A stretch of 64,000 nucleotides of DNA from Eubacteriaceae bacterium (GCA_910574895.1 CAJTDQ010000004.1:62001-126000), one strand, 5' to 3'. Positions 8,887 to 18,632 are shown, counted from the stretch's first letter. Translations and numbers: made by a program. The notes: generated from the sequence alone by a model not told the origin.

Positions 8887-9567
8887 TTAACACGGATGGC
8901 AGCAAAGGTTTAACAGACACAATGTTGCACAAGGATTAGAGCAACAGAACATGCTGTCTGAATCGCCACCAAAAGCGGAACGCTGGCTCGAATACCATGA
9001 ACCTCCATTTTCCAAAGTCTGCAAAAGACGCTGATAGGTCATATTGCCCGGTTCCATACTGACAGCAGTTTGTGCAAAATCCAGTGCTAAAACATTGTTT
9101 CCTACACCGTTGTTTGCAATAGCACTGAGAAAGTACCAGTATGCTGTACGGTTTTCAATATTGTTTAAAACGTTTAAGGCTTCCTGATAATATCCGTTGT
9201 TAATATAGTTAGAAGCGGCAGTGTAATGTGGGTCAGTGCTTTGTGAATTACTATTATATGTGCTGCCACCAAAACCACCGAAGCTTCCAAAATCACCGAA
9301 TCCGCCAAAGCCACCGAAATCACTCTGATCATATGCAGAACCGCCATATCCGCTGTGGTCATAAGTGGAACTGCCATATTTTTTCTCATTCATAATCTGA
9401 TCATATGCCTGCTGAACTAATTTAAACATTTCCTCGGCTTTATCCTTGTTTGGATTGTTTACATTAGCATCCGGATGGTATTTTCTGCTCAAGTCTCTAT
9501 ATGCTTTTTTTATTTCTTCGTCAGTTGCATTTCTTGTAATGCCTAGAACTTTGTATGGGTCATTCAT
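8887..9567 (-). CDS. J-domain (DnaJ-like) protein with Gly-rich linker, TPR-like part and Cys-rich tail
   Basis: The 226-residue protein has an N-terminal J domain (1-65) with the HPD motif at 31-33, which stimulates Hsp70 ATPase. Residues of about 66-110 form a Gly/Phe/Ser/Tyr-rich linker. About 112-185 resembles a pair of tetratricopeptide helices. The end is strikingly cysteine-rich, seven Cys in the last 22 residues (CCSNPCATLCLLNLCCHPC). The zinc-finger and C-terminal domains of true DnaJ are missing. The start overlaps the upstream DUF5685-like gene by eight bases, which implies translational coupling. The client is unknown; the Cys tail could bind metal or be lipidated. Confidence 0.88.
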   Translation of the reverse strand: MNDPYKVLGITRNATDEEIKKAYRDLSRKYHPDANVNNPNKDKAEEMFKLVQQAYDQIMNEKKYGSSTYDHSGYGGSAYDQSDFGGFGGFGDFGSFGGFGGSTYNSNSQSTDPHYTAASNYINNGYYQEALNVLNNIENRTAYWYFLSAIANNGVGNNVLALDFAQTAVSMEPGNMTYQRLLQTLENGGSWYSSQRSAFGGDSDSMFCCSNPCATLCLLNLCCHPC

Positions 9568-10351
9568 AATATTTTGTCCAAACTCCTGCGTATAATATAT
9601 TTCTTAAAATATTGATATTGTTTAAGATGGGAAGATATTCAAATTGCTTAGAACACTCAGCCATCATCATTGTTAACATTTTTTCTATTTTATCATTAAA
9701 ATCCGGTTCGTTACAAATGTTTTTAAAAGGATTATAGTTATTTTTTTTGATATCTTTTTTGATATCCTTATATGCATCAAGAATATAAATAAATTTCCCG
9801 AGGAAAAATCCTAAACGTTCAAGTGTTGGTGCCCATTGATCGTCCCGTGGTGTACATACAATACTCATGATTTTTCCAAAGGCACCTGCCACAATGTCTA
9901 TATTTGTCTCGCCGGATTTTTCATATTCCTGCAGCTGATTTAATAAATTAGAGATTGCAAGGGATTTCTTTTCATATTGTTTACATTTATTTTTTAGTAA
10001 TGAAGAATATGCCAGTTTGAAAATATTATGCTCATCGTTCCAGTCATCTAAAGACTTATAGTAGGCGAGAATAATATTCATATCGGCAACATAGTCTGTA
10101 TATTGGCTGGATACCATAAGATGTTTGCTGAGAGGGTGTGAAATACACCGATGTCTCTCCTCGGTAATATCAGGTTCGTATAAACTGGTTAACAGTAGTG
10201 TTAGAAAAGTCATATCATATGTCAGAGAAATCTGTCCCACAATGCCATGTCGTTTCTTTAAAGTATGGCACAGACCACAATAATAACTTTTGTATATATC
10301 ATATTCTTTGAATTTTAATTCGGGTTTATTGATAAGCACATAACCAAACAT
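9560..10351 (-). CDS. DUF5685-family-like protein
   Basis: The 263-residue protein begins MFGYVLINKPELKFKEYDIY and carries YYCGLCHTLKKRHG at about residues 24-37. I associate this N-terminus with the uncharacterised DUF5685 family, often found beside J-domain genes in Clostridia. The rest is mostly helical, with scattered Cys residues that could bind a metal. There is no signal peptide. It overlaps the downstream J-domain gene, so the two are probably co-expressed and act together. Function is unknown. Confidence 0.7.
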   Translation of the reverse strand: MFGYVLINKPELKFKEYDIYKSYYCGLCHTLKKRHGIVGQISLTYDMTFLTLLLTSLYEPDITEERHRCISHPLSKHLMVSSQYTDYVADMNIILAYYKSLDDWNDEHNIFKLAYSSLLKNKCKQYEKKSLAISNLLNQLQEYEKSGETNIDIVAGAFGKIMSIVCTPRDDQWAPTLERLGFFLGKFIYILDAYKDIKKDIKKNNYNPFKNICNEPDFNDKIEKMLTMMMAECSKQFEYLPILNNINILRNILYAGVWTKYYE

Positions 10352-10375
10352 ACTTTACTCCACATCTGCTAATGA

Positions 10376-10789
10376 TTAACTTTTTCTAATAAATTTCGTG
10401 TTACACTTAGGACATTTAATTTCAATCTTTCCATGCCCTCTTGGAATTCTGATTTTTTGGGAACAGCCAGGGCATTTAAAATACTTATAATATTTTTTTT
10501 GTTCTGCATTCTGAGTATTATTGTATGTGGTGCTGCCGTTTTTTCTTTTAAACCTGCTTATAAATTGGAGATATTTTTCATTTTCTGCAGCTCTTTTATA
10601 AATATTTTTTGAAAACATTCTGTAATAAGTAAAAACAATTAATACAAGAATGAGTAGGCTTAAAATTTGTGTTCGAATAAACATTGATAAAACACATAGT
10701 ATGAAGACTATTAATATTATAAAACGTGAAAACTGGTCTACACCGTATCTTCCATACATAAAATTTGTAAACTTATTTCGCCAATTCAT
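10376..10789 (-). CDS. Small membrane protein with C-terminal zinc ribbon
   Basis: The 137-residue protein has two adjacent hydrophobic segments (about 23-39 and 42-57) and a basic linker. Its C-terminal CPGC...CPKC ribbon (about 109-131) is typical of zinc-binding folds. It is the first gene of the leftward cluster, 24 bases upstream of the DUF5685-like gene. The arrangement suggests a membrane-tethered partner of the J-domain system, but this is inferred from position only. Confidence 0.75.
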   Translation of the reverse strand: MNWRNKFTNFMYGRYGVDQFSRFIILIVFILCVLSMFIRTQILSLLILVLIVFTYYRMFSKNIYKRAAENEKYLQFISRFKRKNGSTTYNNTQNAEQKKYYKYFKCPGCSQKIRIPRGHGKIEIKCPKCNTKFIRKS

Positions 10790-10984
10790 AAAATTTACTC
10801 CTAACTTAAAAATAAAATAATAAAATTAATATTATCTTTATTAATTAATAAATGCAATAACTAAAAAAATATTTAACAGTTAAGTCATAAAATTTTACAA
10901 AACGGACAAAAACAGCAACATAATTCAGTAAAAATCACATGGAAAACATAAAACGACAAAATACTGGAAAAAACATTTTTTTTA

Positions 10985-11013
10985 TTTACTTTTAAATAGT
11001 AATAAGATAAAAT
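10985..11013 (+). promoter_or_regulatory. Probable promoter of the polysaccharide locus
   Basis: TTTACT at 10985-10990 and TAAAAT at 11008-11013 are 17 bases apart in the 279-base AT-rich gap between the divergent zinc-ribbon gene and the phosphoglycosyl transferase. A leader of roughly 50 bases with GAGGGAGAGG precedes the first gene. I see no clear terminator-antiterminator structure in the leader. Confidence 0.5.
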
Positions 11014-11068
11014 TAGTGTGTAACGTATTTATGGGGGAAAGAATAAAAAAAGAGGGAGAGGAAATAGA

Positions 11069-12514
11069 ATGCATTTAAAGAAAAATAGCTGGCTTAAGCA
11101 TTGGGATTTTATACTTGTAGATTTACTATGTATGAACTTTACTTTTTTGTTTGCTTACTGGCTGCGATTAGGATTTGGTAATATGTATGAGCTGTTTGAA
11201 TATCGTAGAATGGTAATATTGGTAATGACACTTCATTTTTGTATTGCTTTTTTTACAAATTGTTATTCCGGCATTCTCAGAAGAGGGTATATTCAAGAGC
11301 TCAAAGTTGTAATGATATATAATGTAGAGATGATAGGTCTTATGTTTACATATTTGTTTGTAATACAGCGAGGCGGCAACTATTCCAGAGTGATTTTGGT
11401 TGGCTTCTTTTTTATGAATATAATAGCGATGTACCTGACACATATTATTCTGAAAAAGATTTATCAGGTTATTGAGTTAGAAAATAGCAATAATAAACCG
11501 AAATTGTTGATTTTAGCTAGTGAAGATAGAATTGAACAAGCGATAAATAAATTACTTAATGGTCCCAATAAGAACTATAATATTATCGGAATTGCCTTAA
11601 AAGAAGAAAATTCAGATAAGGAACAGGTAATGGGGATTCCAGTTGTTGTCAAGGGAACAGACGTTTATGAATATGCATGTAGAAATGTAGTGGATAGTGT
11701 TTTGCTCTGTATAGCGGTAAGCGAAAATGATATTATAGAGCGTGTTACAGATAAATTTCTGCAAATGGGAGTAACGGTTCATGTGGAACTTGATCTTTTC
11801 AGAAATGGTGTTCCAAACGTACAATTTGGACATTTGAATGATGTAGATGTTATGACTACCAGCATTAAGGTAATATCGTCATATCAATTATTTGTAAAAA
11901 GATTGATTGATATATGTGCAGGTCTGGTGGGCTGCCTGATAACAGGAGTTCTATTTATTTTTGTTGCACCGGCCATTAAGATTGCAGATCCGCATGGCCC
12001 GATATTTTTCGGGCAGGAGAGGGCTGGAAAAAACGGAAGAGTTTTTAAAATTTATAAATTCCGGTCAATGTATACAGACGCAGAAGAGCGAAAAAAAGAA
12101 TATATGGCTCAGAATAAAATGGATGGGTTAATGTTTAAATTGGATAATGATCCGAGAATTATCGGAAGTGGTCCGGATGGAAGTAAAAAAGGCTTGGGAT
12201 ATTTCTTAAGAGCAACATCAATTGACGAATTTCCGAATTTCTGGAGTATGTTAAAAGGTGATATGAGCCTGGTAGGAACCAGACCGCCAACGTTGGATGA
12301 ATACGAAAAGTATGATTTGCACCACAAGAGCAGACTTGCAATAAAACCGGGGCTTACAGGAATGTGGCAGGTAAGTGGACGTAGTGAATTTACTGATTTT
12401 GAAGAAATTGTAAAACTTGACAATGAATACATAAAAAAATGGAGCATTAGTTTAGATATCAGGATTATATTTAAGACAATATTAGTGGTTCTGAAAAGAG
12501 GTGGTTCACAGTAA
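11069..12514 (+). CDS. Polyprenyl-phosphate phosphoglycosyl transferase (WbaP/EpsL type)
   Basis: This enzyme moves a hexose-1-phosphate from a nucleotide sugar to undecaprenyl phosphate, the first step of repeat-unit assembly at the inner face of the membrane. The 481-residue protein has about four N-terminal membrane segments (1-125), a nucleotide-fold middle part (about 145-265), one further membrane helix and the catalytic sugar-transferase domain (about 273-480). The catalytic domain shows KRLIDICAG, KIYKFRSMYTDAE, DEFPNFWSMLKGDMSLVG and KPGLTGMWQVSGRS. The last three are hallmarks of the family. As the first gene of the rightward cluster it probably starts polymer synthesis. Confidence 0.92.
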   Translation: MHLKKNSWLKHWDFILVDLLCMNFTFLFAYWLRLGFGNMYELFEYRRMVILVMTLHFCIAFFTNCYSGILRRGYIQELKVVMIYNVEMIGLMFTYLFVIQRGGNYSRVILVGFFFMNIIAMYLTHIILKKIYQVIELENSNNKPKLLILASEDRIEQAINKLLNGPNKNYNIIGIALKEENSDKEQVMGIPVVVKGTDVYEYACRNVVDSVLLCIAVSENDIIERVTDKFLQMGVTVHVELDLFRNGVPNVQFGHLNDVDVMTTSIKVISSYQLFVKRLIDICAGLVGCLITGVLFIFVAPAIKIADPHGPIFFGQERAGKNGRVFKIYKFRSMYTDAEERKKEYMAQNKMDGLMFKLDNDPRIIGSGPDGSKKGLGYFLRATSIDEFPNFWSMLKGDMSLVGTRPPTLDEYEKYDLHHKSRLAIKPGLTGMWQVSGRSEFTDFEEIVKLDNEYIKKWSISLDIRIIFKTILVVLKRGGSQ

Positions 12515-12574
12515 AGTGGTGCAATTTAGATGACAGCACAGTTAAGAAGGATATTTTTAAGGTAAGAGTAAACA

Positions 12575-13771
12575 ATGGAAGAAAGTTTTAAGGATATGTC
12601 AAAGAAACACGTTTTTATCGTGGGATGTAAAGGGATTCCTACCAGATATGGCGGATTTGAGACATTTGTTGACAAATTAACAGAATACAGAAGAAGTGAA
12701 AAAATACAATATCATGTGGCAAGAATTGTAGATGATAATGATTATAATGAAGCTAACAGAGAATATGAATACAATGGAGCCCATTGTTTTGATATCAGGC
12801 AGAGGGTATCCGGACCAGGAAAAGCTATTTTTTATGATATTGATGCTATTAAATTCAGTTTGGAGTTTATAAAGAAATATAATATAAAGGATCCTATTAT
12901 ATATGTTCTTGCATGTAGAATAGGACCTTTTATTGGCAGACTGAAAAGAGAAATTCACAGACTCGGAGGCAGGTTATATGTAAATCCTGATGGTCACGAA
13001 TGGAAAAGAGCCAAGTGGAGACCTTCTATTAGAAGATATTGGAAAGTTTCTGAAAAACTTATGGTCAAGAATGCAGATTTATTGATTTGTGACAGTCAGG
13101 GTATTGAATCATATATTCAACAGGACTATAAAAAGTATGCTCCTAAAACAACATTTATAGCATATGGTGCAGAGACTAGTGCATCTTTATTACAGGATGA
13201 TGAACCAAAAGTAAAGGATTGGTTTGACAAGTTTGATATTAAGACAAAAGATTATTGGTTGATTGTTGGAAGATTTGTGCCGGAAAATAATTTCGAAATA
13301 ATTTTAAGGGAATTTGTTAAATCAAAGATTCAAAAAGATTTAGTTATTATTACAGATTATAATAATTCATTTTATGAGGAATTAAAAGAAAAGACAGGAT
13401 TTGACCGGGATAACAGAATTAAGTTTGTCGGGACTGTTTATGATCAGCAATTGTTAAAGAAGATAAGAGAAAATGCTTATGGTTATATTCATGGACATTC
13501 TGTGGGCGGAACGAATCCAAGTCTATTAGAGGCTTTGGGAAGAACAGACTTAAATCTGCTGTATGATGTTAGTTTTAACAGAGAAGTCGCTGAGTGGGGA
13601 GCAAAATACTGGACACACGAATATGGACTGCTTGCGAGAACTTTAGAATCAGCAGATACTATGACAACAGAAGACATAAAAGAATTGGGGGAGAAGGCGA
13701 AGGAAAGAATTGATAAATATTATAGATGGGAATATATAAGGGACAAATATGAGGAACTGTTTTTGAGATAA
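12575..13771 (+). CDS. DUF1972-type glycosyltransferase (rhamnosyltransferase-like)
   Basis: The 398-residue GT-B enzyme begins with the DUF1972 signature VGCKGIPTRYGGFETFVDKL. Its C-terminal domain carries YGYIHGHSVGGTNPSLLEAL, the donor-binding region. Family members such as Cps2T/WchF add L-rhamnose to the first lipid-linked sugar. The gene directly follows the initiating transferase, and dTDP-rhamnose genes lie downstream, so a second-sugar rhamnosyltransferase is a reasonable guess. An internal ATG at 12596 is a less likely alternative start. Confidence 0.82.
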   Translation: MEESFKDMSKKHVFIVGCKGIPTRYGGFETFVDKLTEYRRSEKIQYHVARIVDDNDYNEANREYEYNGAHCFDIRQRVSGPGKAIFYDIDAIKFSLEFIKKYNIKDPIIYVLACRIGPFIGRLKREIHRLGGRLYVNPDGHEWKRAKWRPSIRRYWKVSEKLMVKNADLLICDSQGIESYIQQDYKKYAPKTTFIAYGAETSASLLQDDEPKVKDWFDKFDIKTKDYWLIVGRFVPENNFEIILREFVKSKIQKDLVIITDYNNSFYEELKEKTGFDRDNRIKFVGTVYDQQLLKKIRENAYGYIHGHSVGGTNPSLLEALGRTDLNLLYDVSFNREVAEWGAKYWTHEYGLLARTLESADTMTTEDIKELGEKAKERIDKYYRWEYIRDKYEELFLR

Positions 13772-13790
13772 GCTGTTAAAGAGGTTATAA

Positions 13791-15239
13791 ATGAAAATAT
13801 TACATTATGCATTGGGTTTTCCACCGTATAGAAGTGGAGGGTTAACAAAATATTGTATAGATTTACTGCTAGCTCAAAAAGAGGCAGGACATGATGTAGC
13901 AATGATGTGGCCAGGAGCATTTAGCTTTTCTGGTCATTTTGTGCGTTTAAAAAAAGGAAAAAAACTGGTAAAGGACAACGGAAACAAATACTTAATAGAT
14001 AGTTTTGAGATAATAAATCCCTTGCCTGTGCCTTTGGATGAGGGGATTGTTGATGTGAAACAATTTACAAAGAAATGTCCTGACAGCAAACCATATGAGA
14101 AATTTTTAAAAATGTACTGCCCGGATGCAATACATATTCATACGTTGATGGGGCTTCACCGTGAATTTGTAGTAATAGCAAAGAAATTGGGGATTAAAAT
14201 TGTATTTACCACGCATGATTATTTTGGGATATGTCCGAAAGTGACATTGTTCCGAAACGAACAAATCTGTGATGGGGATTGCAGAAAATGCGGCAGGTGC
14301 AATGAAAGTGCATTGTCTATGAAAAAAATTCGAATATTGCAGTCAGGATTTTACAGAAATGTGAAGGACATGTCTTTGGTAAAAAAAATGCGGGCTGCTC
14401 ACAGGAATGAATTCTTTAATAATGATTCAGGCAGAAAAATGCAGTCGATTCATATTAATATGAAGAATGAAGAAGAGGACTTAAGTGAGTTTAGTGAAGC
14501 TCAAAATATAAATCAACTATTAGGGAAGGAGCTTTTAGAAGAGCAGACGAAAAGATATGAAAGATTAAGAAATTATTATCTGAATATTTTGAAAATGGTC
14601 GATTATATTCATTTTAACAGTACTGTAACAGAAAGTGTTTATAGAAAGTTTTTACCGGACAGTGTTCAGGGAAGTGTAATTAATATTACACATCGAAACA
14701 TTAAAGATTATAGGCGGATTAAGAGCTTTAACAATGAAAAATTAAGAATCACTTATCTTGCTCCGGCTAAAAATTTTAAGGGATATAGCATAATGAAGCA
14801 GGCGTTAGATGAACTGTGGATAGAGGGAAAAAGAAGTTTTCATTTGACAATGTATAATGAGGCAGATTTATCTGTGCCATATATTACTGTGAATCCACAT
14901 TTTGAATACAAAGAGCTGGGGATGATTTTTGAGGAGACGGATGTACTTATTATGCCTAGTGTGTGGAATGAAACATTTGGATTTACAGTGTTAGAGGCAT
15001 TAAGTTATGGTGTACCGGTTATTGTGAGTAAAAATGTGGGGGCAAAAGACTTGTTAGAGGACGGAAGGTTTGGAATGATTGTAGAGCCGACGGTAGAAGG
15101 GGTGAAGCAAGGAATTTTGCGGATAATGGAAAACAAGGATTTACTTATAGGGTACAATAAGCGGATTGCAGAGGAAATGGATTTAAGTAAGACAATTATG
15201 TCTGCAAAGCAGATAGAAAAGTTGTATTTGGAGAAGTAA
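13791..15239 (+). CDS. GT4-family glycosyltransferase with Cys-rich insertion
   Basis: The 482-residue GT-B protein has an N-terminal GT4-like half (LGFPPYRSGGLTKY), a TTHDYFGICPKV segment, and a cysteine cluster CDGDCRKCGRC near residues 161-171. The cluster is of a type seen in several GT4 enzymes. Between about 175 and 265 it has a charged helical insertion. The C-terminal donor domain holds MPSVWNETFGFTVLEALSYG, with the conserved E-x7-E. GAGG precedes the ATG. The sugar transferred cannot be told from sequence. Confidence 0.82.
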   Translation: MKILHYALGFPPYRSGGLTKYCIDLLLAQKEAGHDVAMMWPGAFSFSGHFVRLKKGKKLVKDNGNKYLIDSFEIINPLPVPLDEGIVDVKQFTKKCPDSKPYEKFLKMYCPDAIHIHTLMGLHREFVVIAKKLGIKIVFTTHDYFGICPKVTLFRNEQICDGDCRKCGRCNESALSMKKIRILQSGFYRNVKDMSLVKKMRAAHRNEFFNNDSGRKMQSIHINMKNEEEDLSEFSEAQNINQLLGKELLEEQTKRYERLRNYYLNILKMVDYIHFNSTVTESVYRKFLPDSVQGSVINITHRNIKDYRRIKSFNNEKLRITYLAPAKNFKGYSIMKQALDELWIEGKRSFHLTMYNEADLSVPYITVNPHFEYKELGMIFEETDVLIMPSVWNETFGFTVLEALSYGVPVIVSKNVGAKDLLEDGRFGMIVEPTVEGVKQGILRIMENKDLLIGYNKRIAEEMDLSKTIMSAKQIEKLYLEK

Positions 15240-15240
15240 A

Positions 15241-16014
15241 ATGGAGATACCAAAAGTAATACATTATTGTTGGTTCGGCAGAGGAGAAATGCCGGATAAA
15301 GAAAAAATGTGCATAAAAACATGGAAAAAATATTTTCCGAAATATGAACTGCGTTTATGGAATGAAGATAATTTTGATTATAAACAGTGTTCTTTTGCAA
15401 AGCAGGCGTATGAAAATAAGAAATATGCTTTTGTAAGTGATTATGCGAGGGCAAAATTGTTGTATGAATATGGTGGAGTTTACTTGGATACAGATGTACA
15501 GGTATTAAAGCCATTCCCAGTTTCGGTTGCAGAAAATGGATTTATGGGCTTTGAGAGAAGAGCTTTCCTGGGGACTGCAGTTATTGCGAGCAGACCTAAT
15601 AATAATAATATAAAAAAACTATTGGAATATTATGAAAATCATGATTTTGTTCAAAAAGACGGGAGTTTTGATAATATAGCAAATGTATCTATTCTTACTG
15701 ATATTATGAAAGAAAAAGGGCTGATATTGGGTGGGGACAGACAGCAGGTAGATGGCTTTGATATTTTTAATAGAGAGGTTTTTTATCCTAAGAAACTTAG
15801 TGACACAGAGTTCAGAGTGACAGAAGAAACCTGTGCTATTCATATGTGTTCCAATAGTTGGCTGAGTGAAAGGGAAAGAAAGCGCGGCAATAATAAGATA
15901 TGGATTGAAGTAATACGACCGACTCTTAGGATGCTTCGGAGTTTAGGAATTAAGATAATAGGAAAAGAACGAATAAGAAAAATTGAAATCAAGTTACGAA
16001 ATAAGTTGAGGTAG
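15241..16014 (+). CDS. GT32-type capsular polysaccharide glycosyltransferase
   Basis: The 257-residue protein starts IPKVIHYCWFG, the usual opening of GT32 / Och1-like enzymes. It carries SDYARAKLLYEYGGVYLDTDVQVLKP near residues 67-92, where the DTD is the metal-binding DxD. It starts one base after the previous stop, with GGAG inside that gene, so translation is probably coupled. Such enzymes act in the cytoplasm on lipid-linked repeat units. Donor unknown. Confidence 0.88.
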   Translation: MEIPKVIHYCWFGRGEMPDKEKMCIKTWKKYFPKYELRLWNEDNFDYKQCSFAKQAYENKKYAFVSDYARAKLLYEYGGVYLDTDVQVLKPFPVSVAENGFMGFERRAFLGTAVIASRPNNNNIKKLLEYYENHDFVQKDGSFDNIANVSILTDIMKEKGLILGGDRQQVDGFDIFNREVFYPKKLSDTEFRVTEETCAIHMCSNSWLSERERKRGNNKIWIEVIRPTLRMLRSLGIKIIGKERIRKIEIKLRNKLR

Positions 16015-16019
16015 TATAT

Positions 16020-17393
16020 ATGTGGAATGAAACATGTGGTAAAATTTTCTTAGAGTGTGTAGAACAATTTAAATCAAGCGGCATTAGATATTTTGTTTTG
16101 AGAAATTATCAGATGCTTCCTGAACAAAATATTGGCAAAGATGTTGATATTATAGTCGAGCCTAAAAAACTGCAGCAGGCGAAAAATATTTTGAAAAAAA
16201 TATATAAATGTAACGGTGCAAAATATTATGATGAGGCAGTTTTTGACAGACTACATTGTATGCATGGAATGGGGACAAACACACATGTAGGAATTCATAT
16301 TGACTTAATAGGAGGTTATTTGGTCAGGGGGTATGAAATCTATGATTTTGAAGAGTTGTATGCTCATACAAAGTGGTATCGTGGATTTTGTGTGTTAGAT
16401 GAATTTTTTGAAGGTATAATGCTTTTGATATATAAACAATTTGGATATCAGAAGCCTAAACTGAAAGAAACATACAGAGAATGTATATATAATACATTTC
16501 AAAATCAACCTAAAGAATTTGAAAAAGAATTAGCAAAAGTAACATCAGAGCAGTTTGCAAAAGAGTTAATTGAATACATTAAACAAAATAACTTTGATAC
16601 ATTGATTTCTAAAGCAGATTTACTTACGAAATATTTGAAAAGATATGTAAACAAGAAGAGATTTTGGAGAACAAGAGTCCGAAAGATTCGTTTTATTTGG
16701 CAAAAGTTAGACAGGATTATATTTAGGTATAAAAAGTATGTGAGGGCTTTTGCTGTTCTGGCTCCGGATGGGACTGGAAAAACAACGTTCTTGGATGCAT
16801 TAATTAAAGAATTAAACTATTACTATGTAAATGATGAAACGGATGAAAGATGCCATGTTTATCATTTTCGCCCAACAATACTTCCTAATTTAGGAGCTGT
16901 AGGAGAAAAAGCAGGAATTATGGAACAGGATACGAATTGGAGTGATCCACATAGAAATAAACCGGCCAATCCAATAAGTTCCTTAGTAAGAATCGCTTAT
17001 TATACACTAGATTATATTCTCGGCTGGCAGAAGTGTGTAAGGAATGATGTTCATTATGACAGGTTTTCTGTTTTTGACAGATATAGTTATGATTTTATCG
17101 TCGATCCACTCCGGACAAAATTAGGGCTGCCTACATGGGTTAGAAAATTTTTTGTAAGACTGACCCCTCAGCCCAAAGTTGTTTTTGTATTAGATGCAGA
17201 TCCGGAGACTATTTATTCCAGAAAACAAGAACTTACAAAGGAAGAAATTGCGAGACAACTAGAGGTATATCGGAAACTGGCAGACAGTAGTAAAAGATTT
17301 CGAGTGATTAGTGCAGAACAGACACCGGAAGAAATGGCAAGAGAAGCGATAAAAATTTTGTTAGAACAATATTCGGAAAATTTGGAGAAATAA
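16020..17393 (+). CDS. Nucleotidyltransferase-like / thymidylate-kinase-like P-loop fusion protein
   Basis: The 457-residue protein seems to join two parts. Residues of about 1-200 resemble a nucleotidyltransferase-fold domain (SSGIRYFVLRNY, KDVDIIVEPKK, then an HIDLIGGY segment). About 243-450 is a P-loop kinase: Walker A APDGTGKTTF, a DRYSYDF segment and a VFVLDADPETIYSRK segment resembling thymidylate kinases. It lies between GT32 and GT4 genes with tight spacing. The substrate is unknown; a role in modifying or activating a polymer precursor is inference. A housekeeping tmk role is unlikely given the extra domain and context. Confidence 0.65.
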   Translation: MWNETCGKIFLECVEQFKSSGIRYFVLRNYQMLPEQNIGKDVDIIVEPKKLQQAKNILKKIYKCNGAKYYDEAVFDRLHCMHGMGTNTHVGIHIDLIGGYLVRGYEIYDFEELYAHTKWYRGFCVLDEFFEGIMLLIYKQFGYQKPKLKETYRECIYNTFQNQPKEFEKELAKVTSEQFAKELIEYIKQNNFDTLISKADLLTKYLKRYVNKKRFWRTRVRKIRFIWQKLDRIIFRYKKYVRAFAVLAPDGTGKTTFLDALIKELNYYYVNDETDERCHVYHFRPTILPNLGAVGEKAGIMEQDTNWSDPHRNKPANPISSLVRIAYYTLDYILGWQKCVRNDVHYDRFSVFDRYSYDFIVDPLRTKLGLPTWVRKFFVRLTPQPKVVFVLDADPETIYSRKQELTKEEIARQLEVYRKLADSSKRFRVISAEQTPEEMAREAIKILLEQYSENLEK

Positions 17394-18620
17394 ATGGATA
17401 AAATAAAAGTATTTGTATCGGCATATGCATGTGAGCCGGGACTGGGATCAGAGATCGGTGTAGGATGGCATTGGGTGCTAGAGATGTCAAAAAACTTTGA
17501 ACTATGGGTGTTGACCAGAAAAAGTAACCAACAAAACATTGAACAATGGATGAATACACATAAGGAACAATATAATATTAATTTTATATATTTTGATTTA
17601 CCGAAACCATTGCGTTTTTGGAAGAGGGGAATGCATGGAGTTAGAACATATTATACTATTTGGCAGACACTTACAAATCGCATTGTAAAGAAAACTATGC
17701 TGGAAAACAATATTGAAATTTATCACTTACTTACATATGGAAATTCTTTGTGGAAAGCAAGCAGATATGGAATGAAACAGTTTTTTATATGGGGCCCTAC
17801 AGGTGGCGTGGATACTATTCCGGCAGAATATTCGAAGCATTATAATATGAAATCCAGACTGATAGAGTTTGTGAGACGTATGATAGTAAGGTCTTTGCCA
17901 CTAAATTATGGCTTTAATAAAAGATGTAGAAATGCAAATCTTATTTTGTGCAAGTCTCATAATATGTATGATGCGGTTCCTGCGAAATATAGGGATAAAG
18001 CGATTCTGTTTACAGATGTTGCCGTAGAGATGAACAAAGTTGATAAAACGCATATAAAAGAAAACAACAATATAACAAAATATATTGTTGTTGGGAAACT
18101 GGATGCATGGAGAGCATTTGATGTGCTTGTAGAAGCGTTTGCCAAAGCGCATCAAATTAATAGTGAAATACAGTTAGAGATTATAGGTGAGGGGGCAGAC
18201 TGGGATAGACTTAATTCTCTTATTGAAGATAAAAAGATGAGAAATAATATTTATTTGACAGGTAAAGTCTCTATGGAAGAATATTTCAGACGGATGGAAG
18301 AGGCAGATGTAATTGTGAATTCCAGTTTAAAAGAAGGAGCGGTAACAGTCGCATTTGATTCTATGGCTTTGGCAAAACCGTTAATATGTGTAGATACGGG
18401 AGGATATACGAGATATTTTAATAATGAAAATGCGATTGTTTTACAGAGGGGGAAGAGAGAACAGTTAGTGGATGATATGTCTGATGCAATCATCAAATTA
18501 GCAGATAAGAATGTAAGAGTGAGATTGGGAGAACAATCCCATAAAGATGGAAATAAATATACTTGGGAGCATAAAGGAAAAGCGATATATGAAGAAATAA
18601 TTAAAGCATATTGCAGATAG
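17394..18620 (+). CDS. GT4-family glycosyltransferase
   Basis: The 408-residue GT-B protein opens with VFVSAYACEPGLGSEIGVGWHWV, a GT4 acceptor-domain start. Its donor domain (about 215-400) contains VVGKLDAWRAFDVLVEAF, and NSSLKEGAVTVAFDSMALAKPLI in place of the usual ExxG region. It starts on the base after the previous stop with GGAGA upstream, so it is co-translated. Sugar specificity unknown. Confidence 0.82.
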   Translation: MDKIKVFVSAYACEPGLGSEIGVGWHWVLEMSKNFELWVLTRKSNQQNIEQWMNTHKEQYNINFIYFDLPKPLRFWKRGMHGVRTYYTIWQTLTNRIVKKTMLENNIEIYHLLTYGNSLWKASRYGMKQFFIWGPTGGVDTIPAEYSKHYNMKSRLIEFVRRMIVRSLPLNYGFNKRCRNANLILCKSHNMYDAVPAKYRDKAILFTDVAVEMNKVDKTHIKENNNITKYIVVGKLDAWRAFDVLVEAFAKAHQINSEIQLEIIGEGADWDRLNSLIEDKKMRNNIYLTGKVSMEEYFRRMEEADVIVNSSLKEGAVTVAFDSMALAKPLICVDTGGYTRYFNNENAIVLQRGKREQLVDDMSDAIIKLADKNVRVRLGEQSHKDGNKYTWEHKGKAIYEEIIKAYCR

Positions 18621-18632
18621 AAAGAGTGAACA

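Noticed and set aside
8264-8890. Short plus-strand frames within the palindrome region
   Set aside because: They have no ribosome sites, run through the inverted-repeat arms, and show no coding character.
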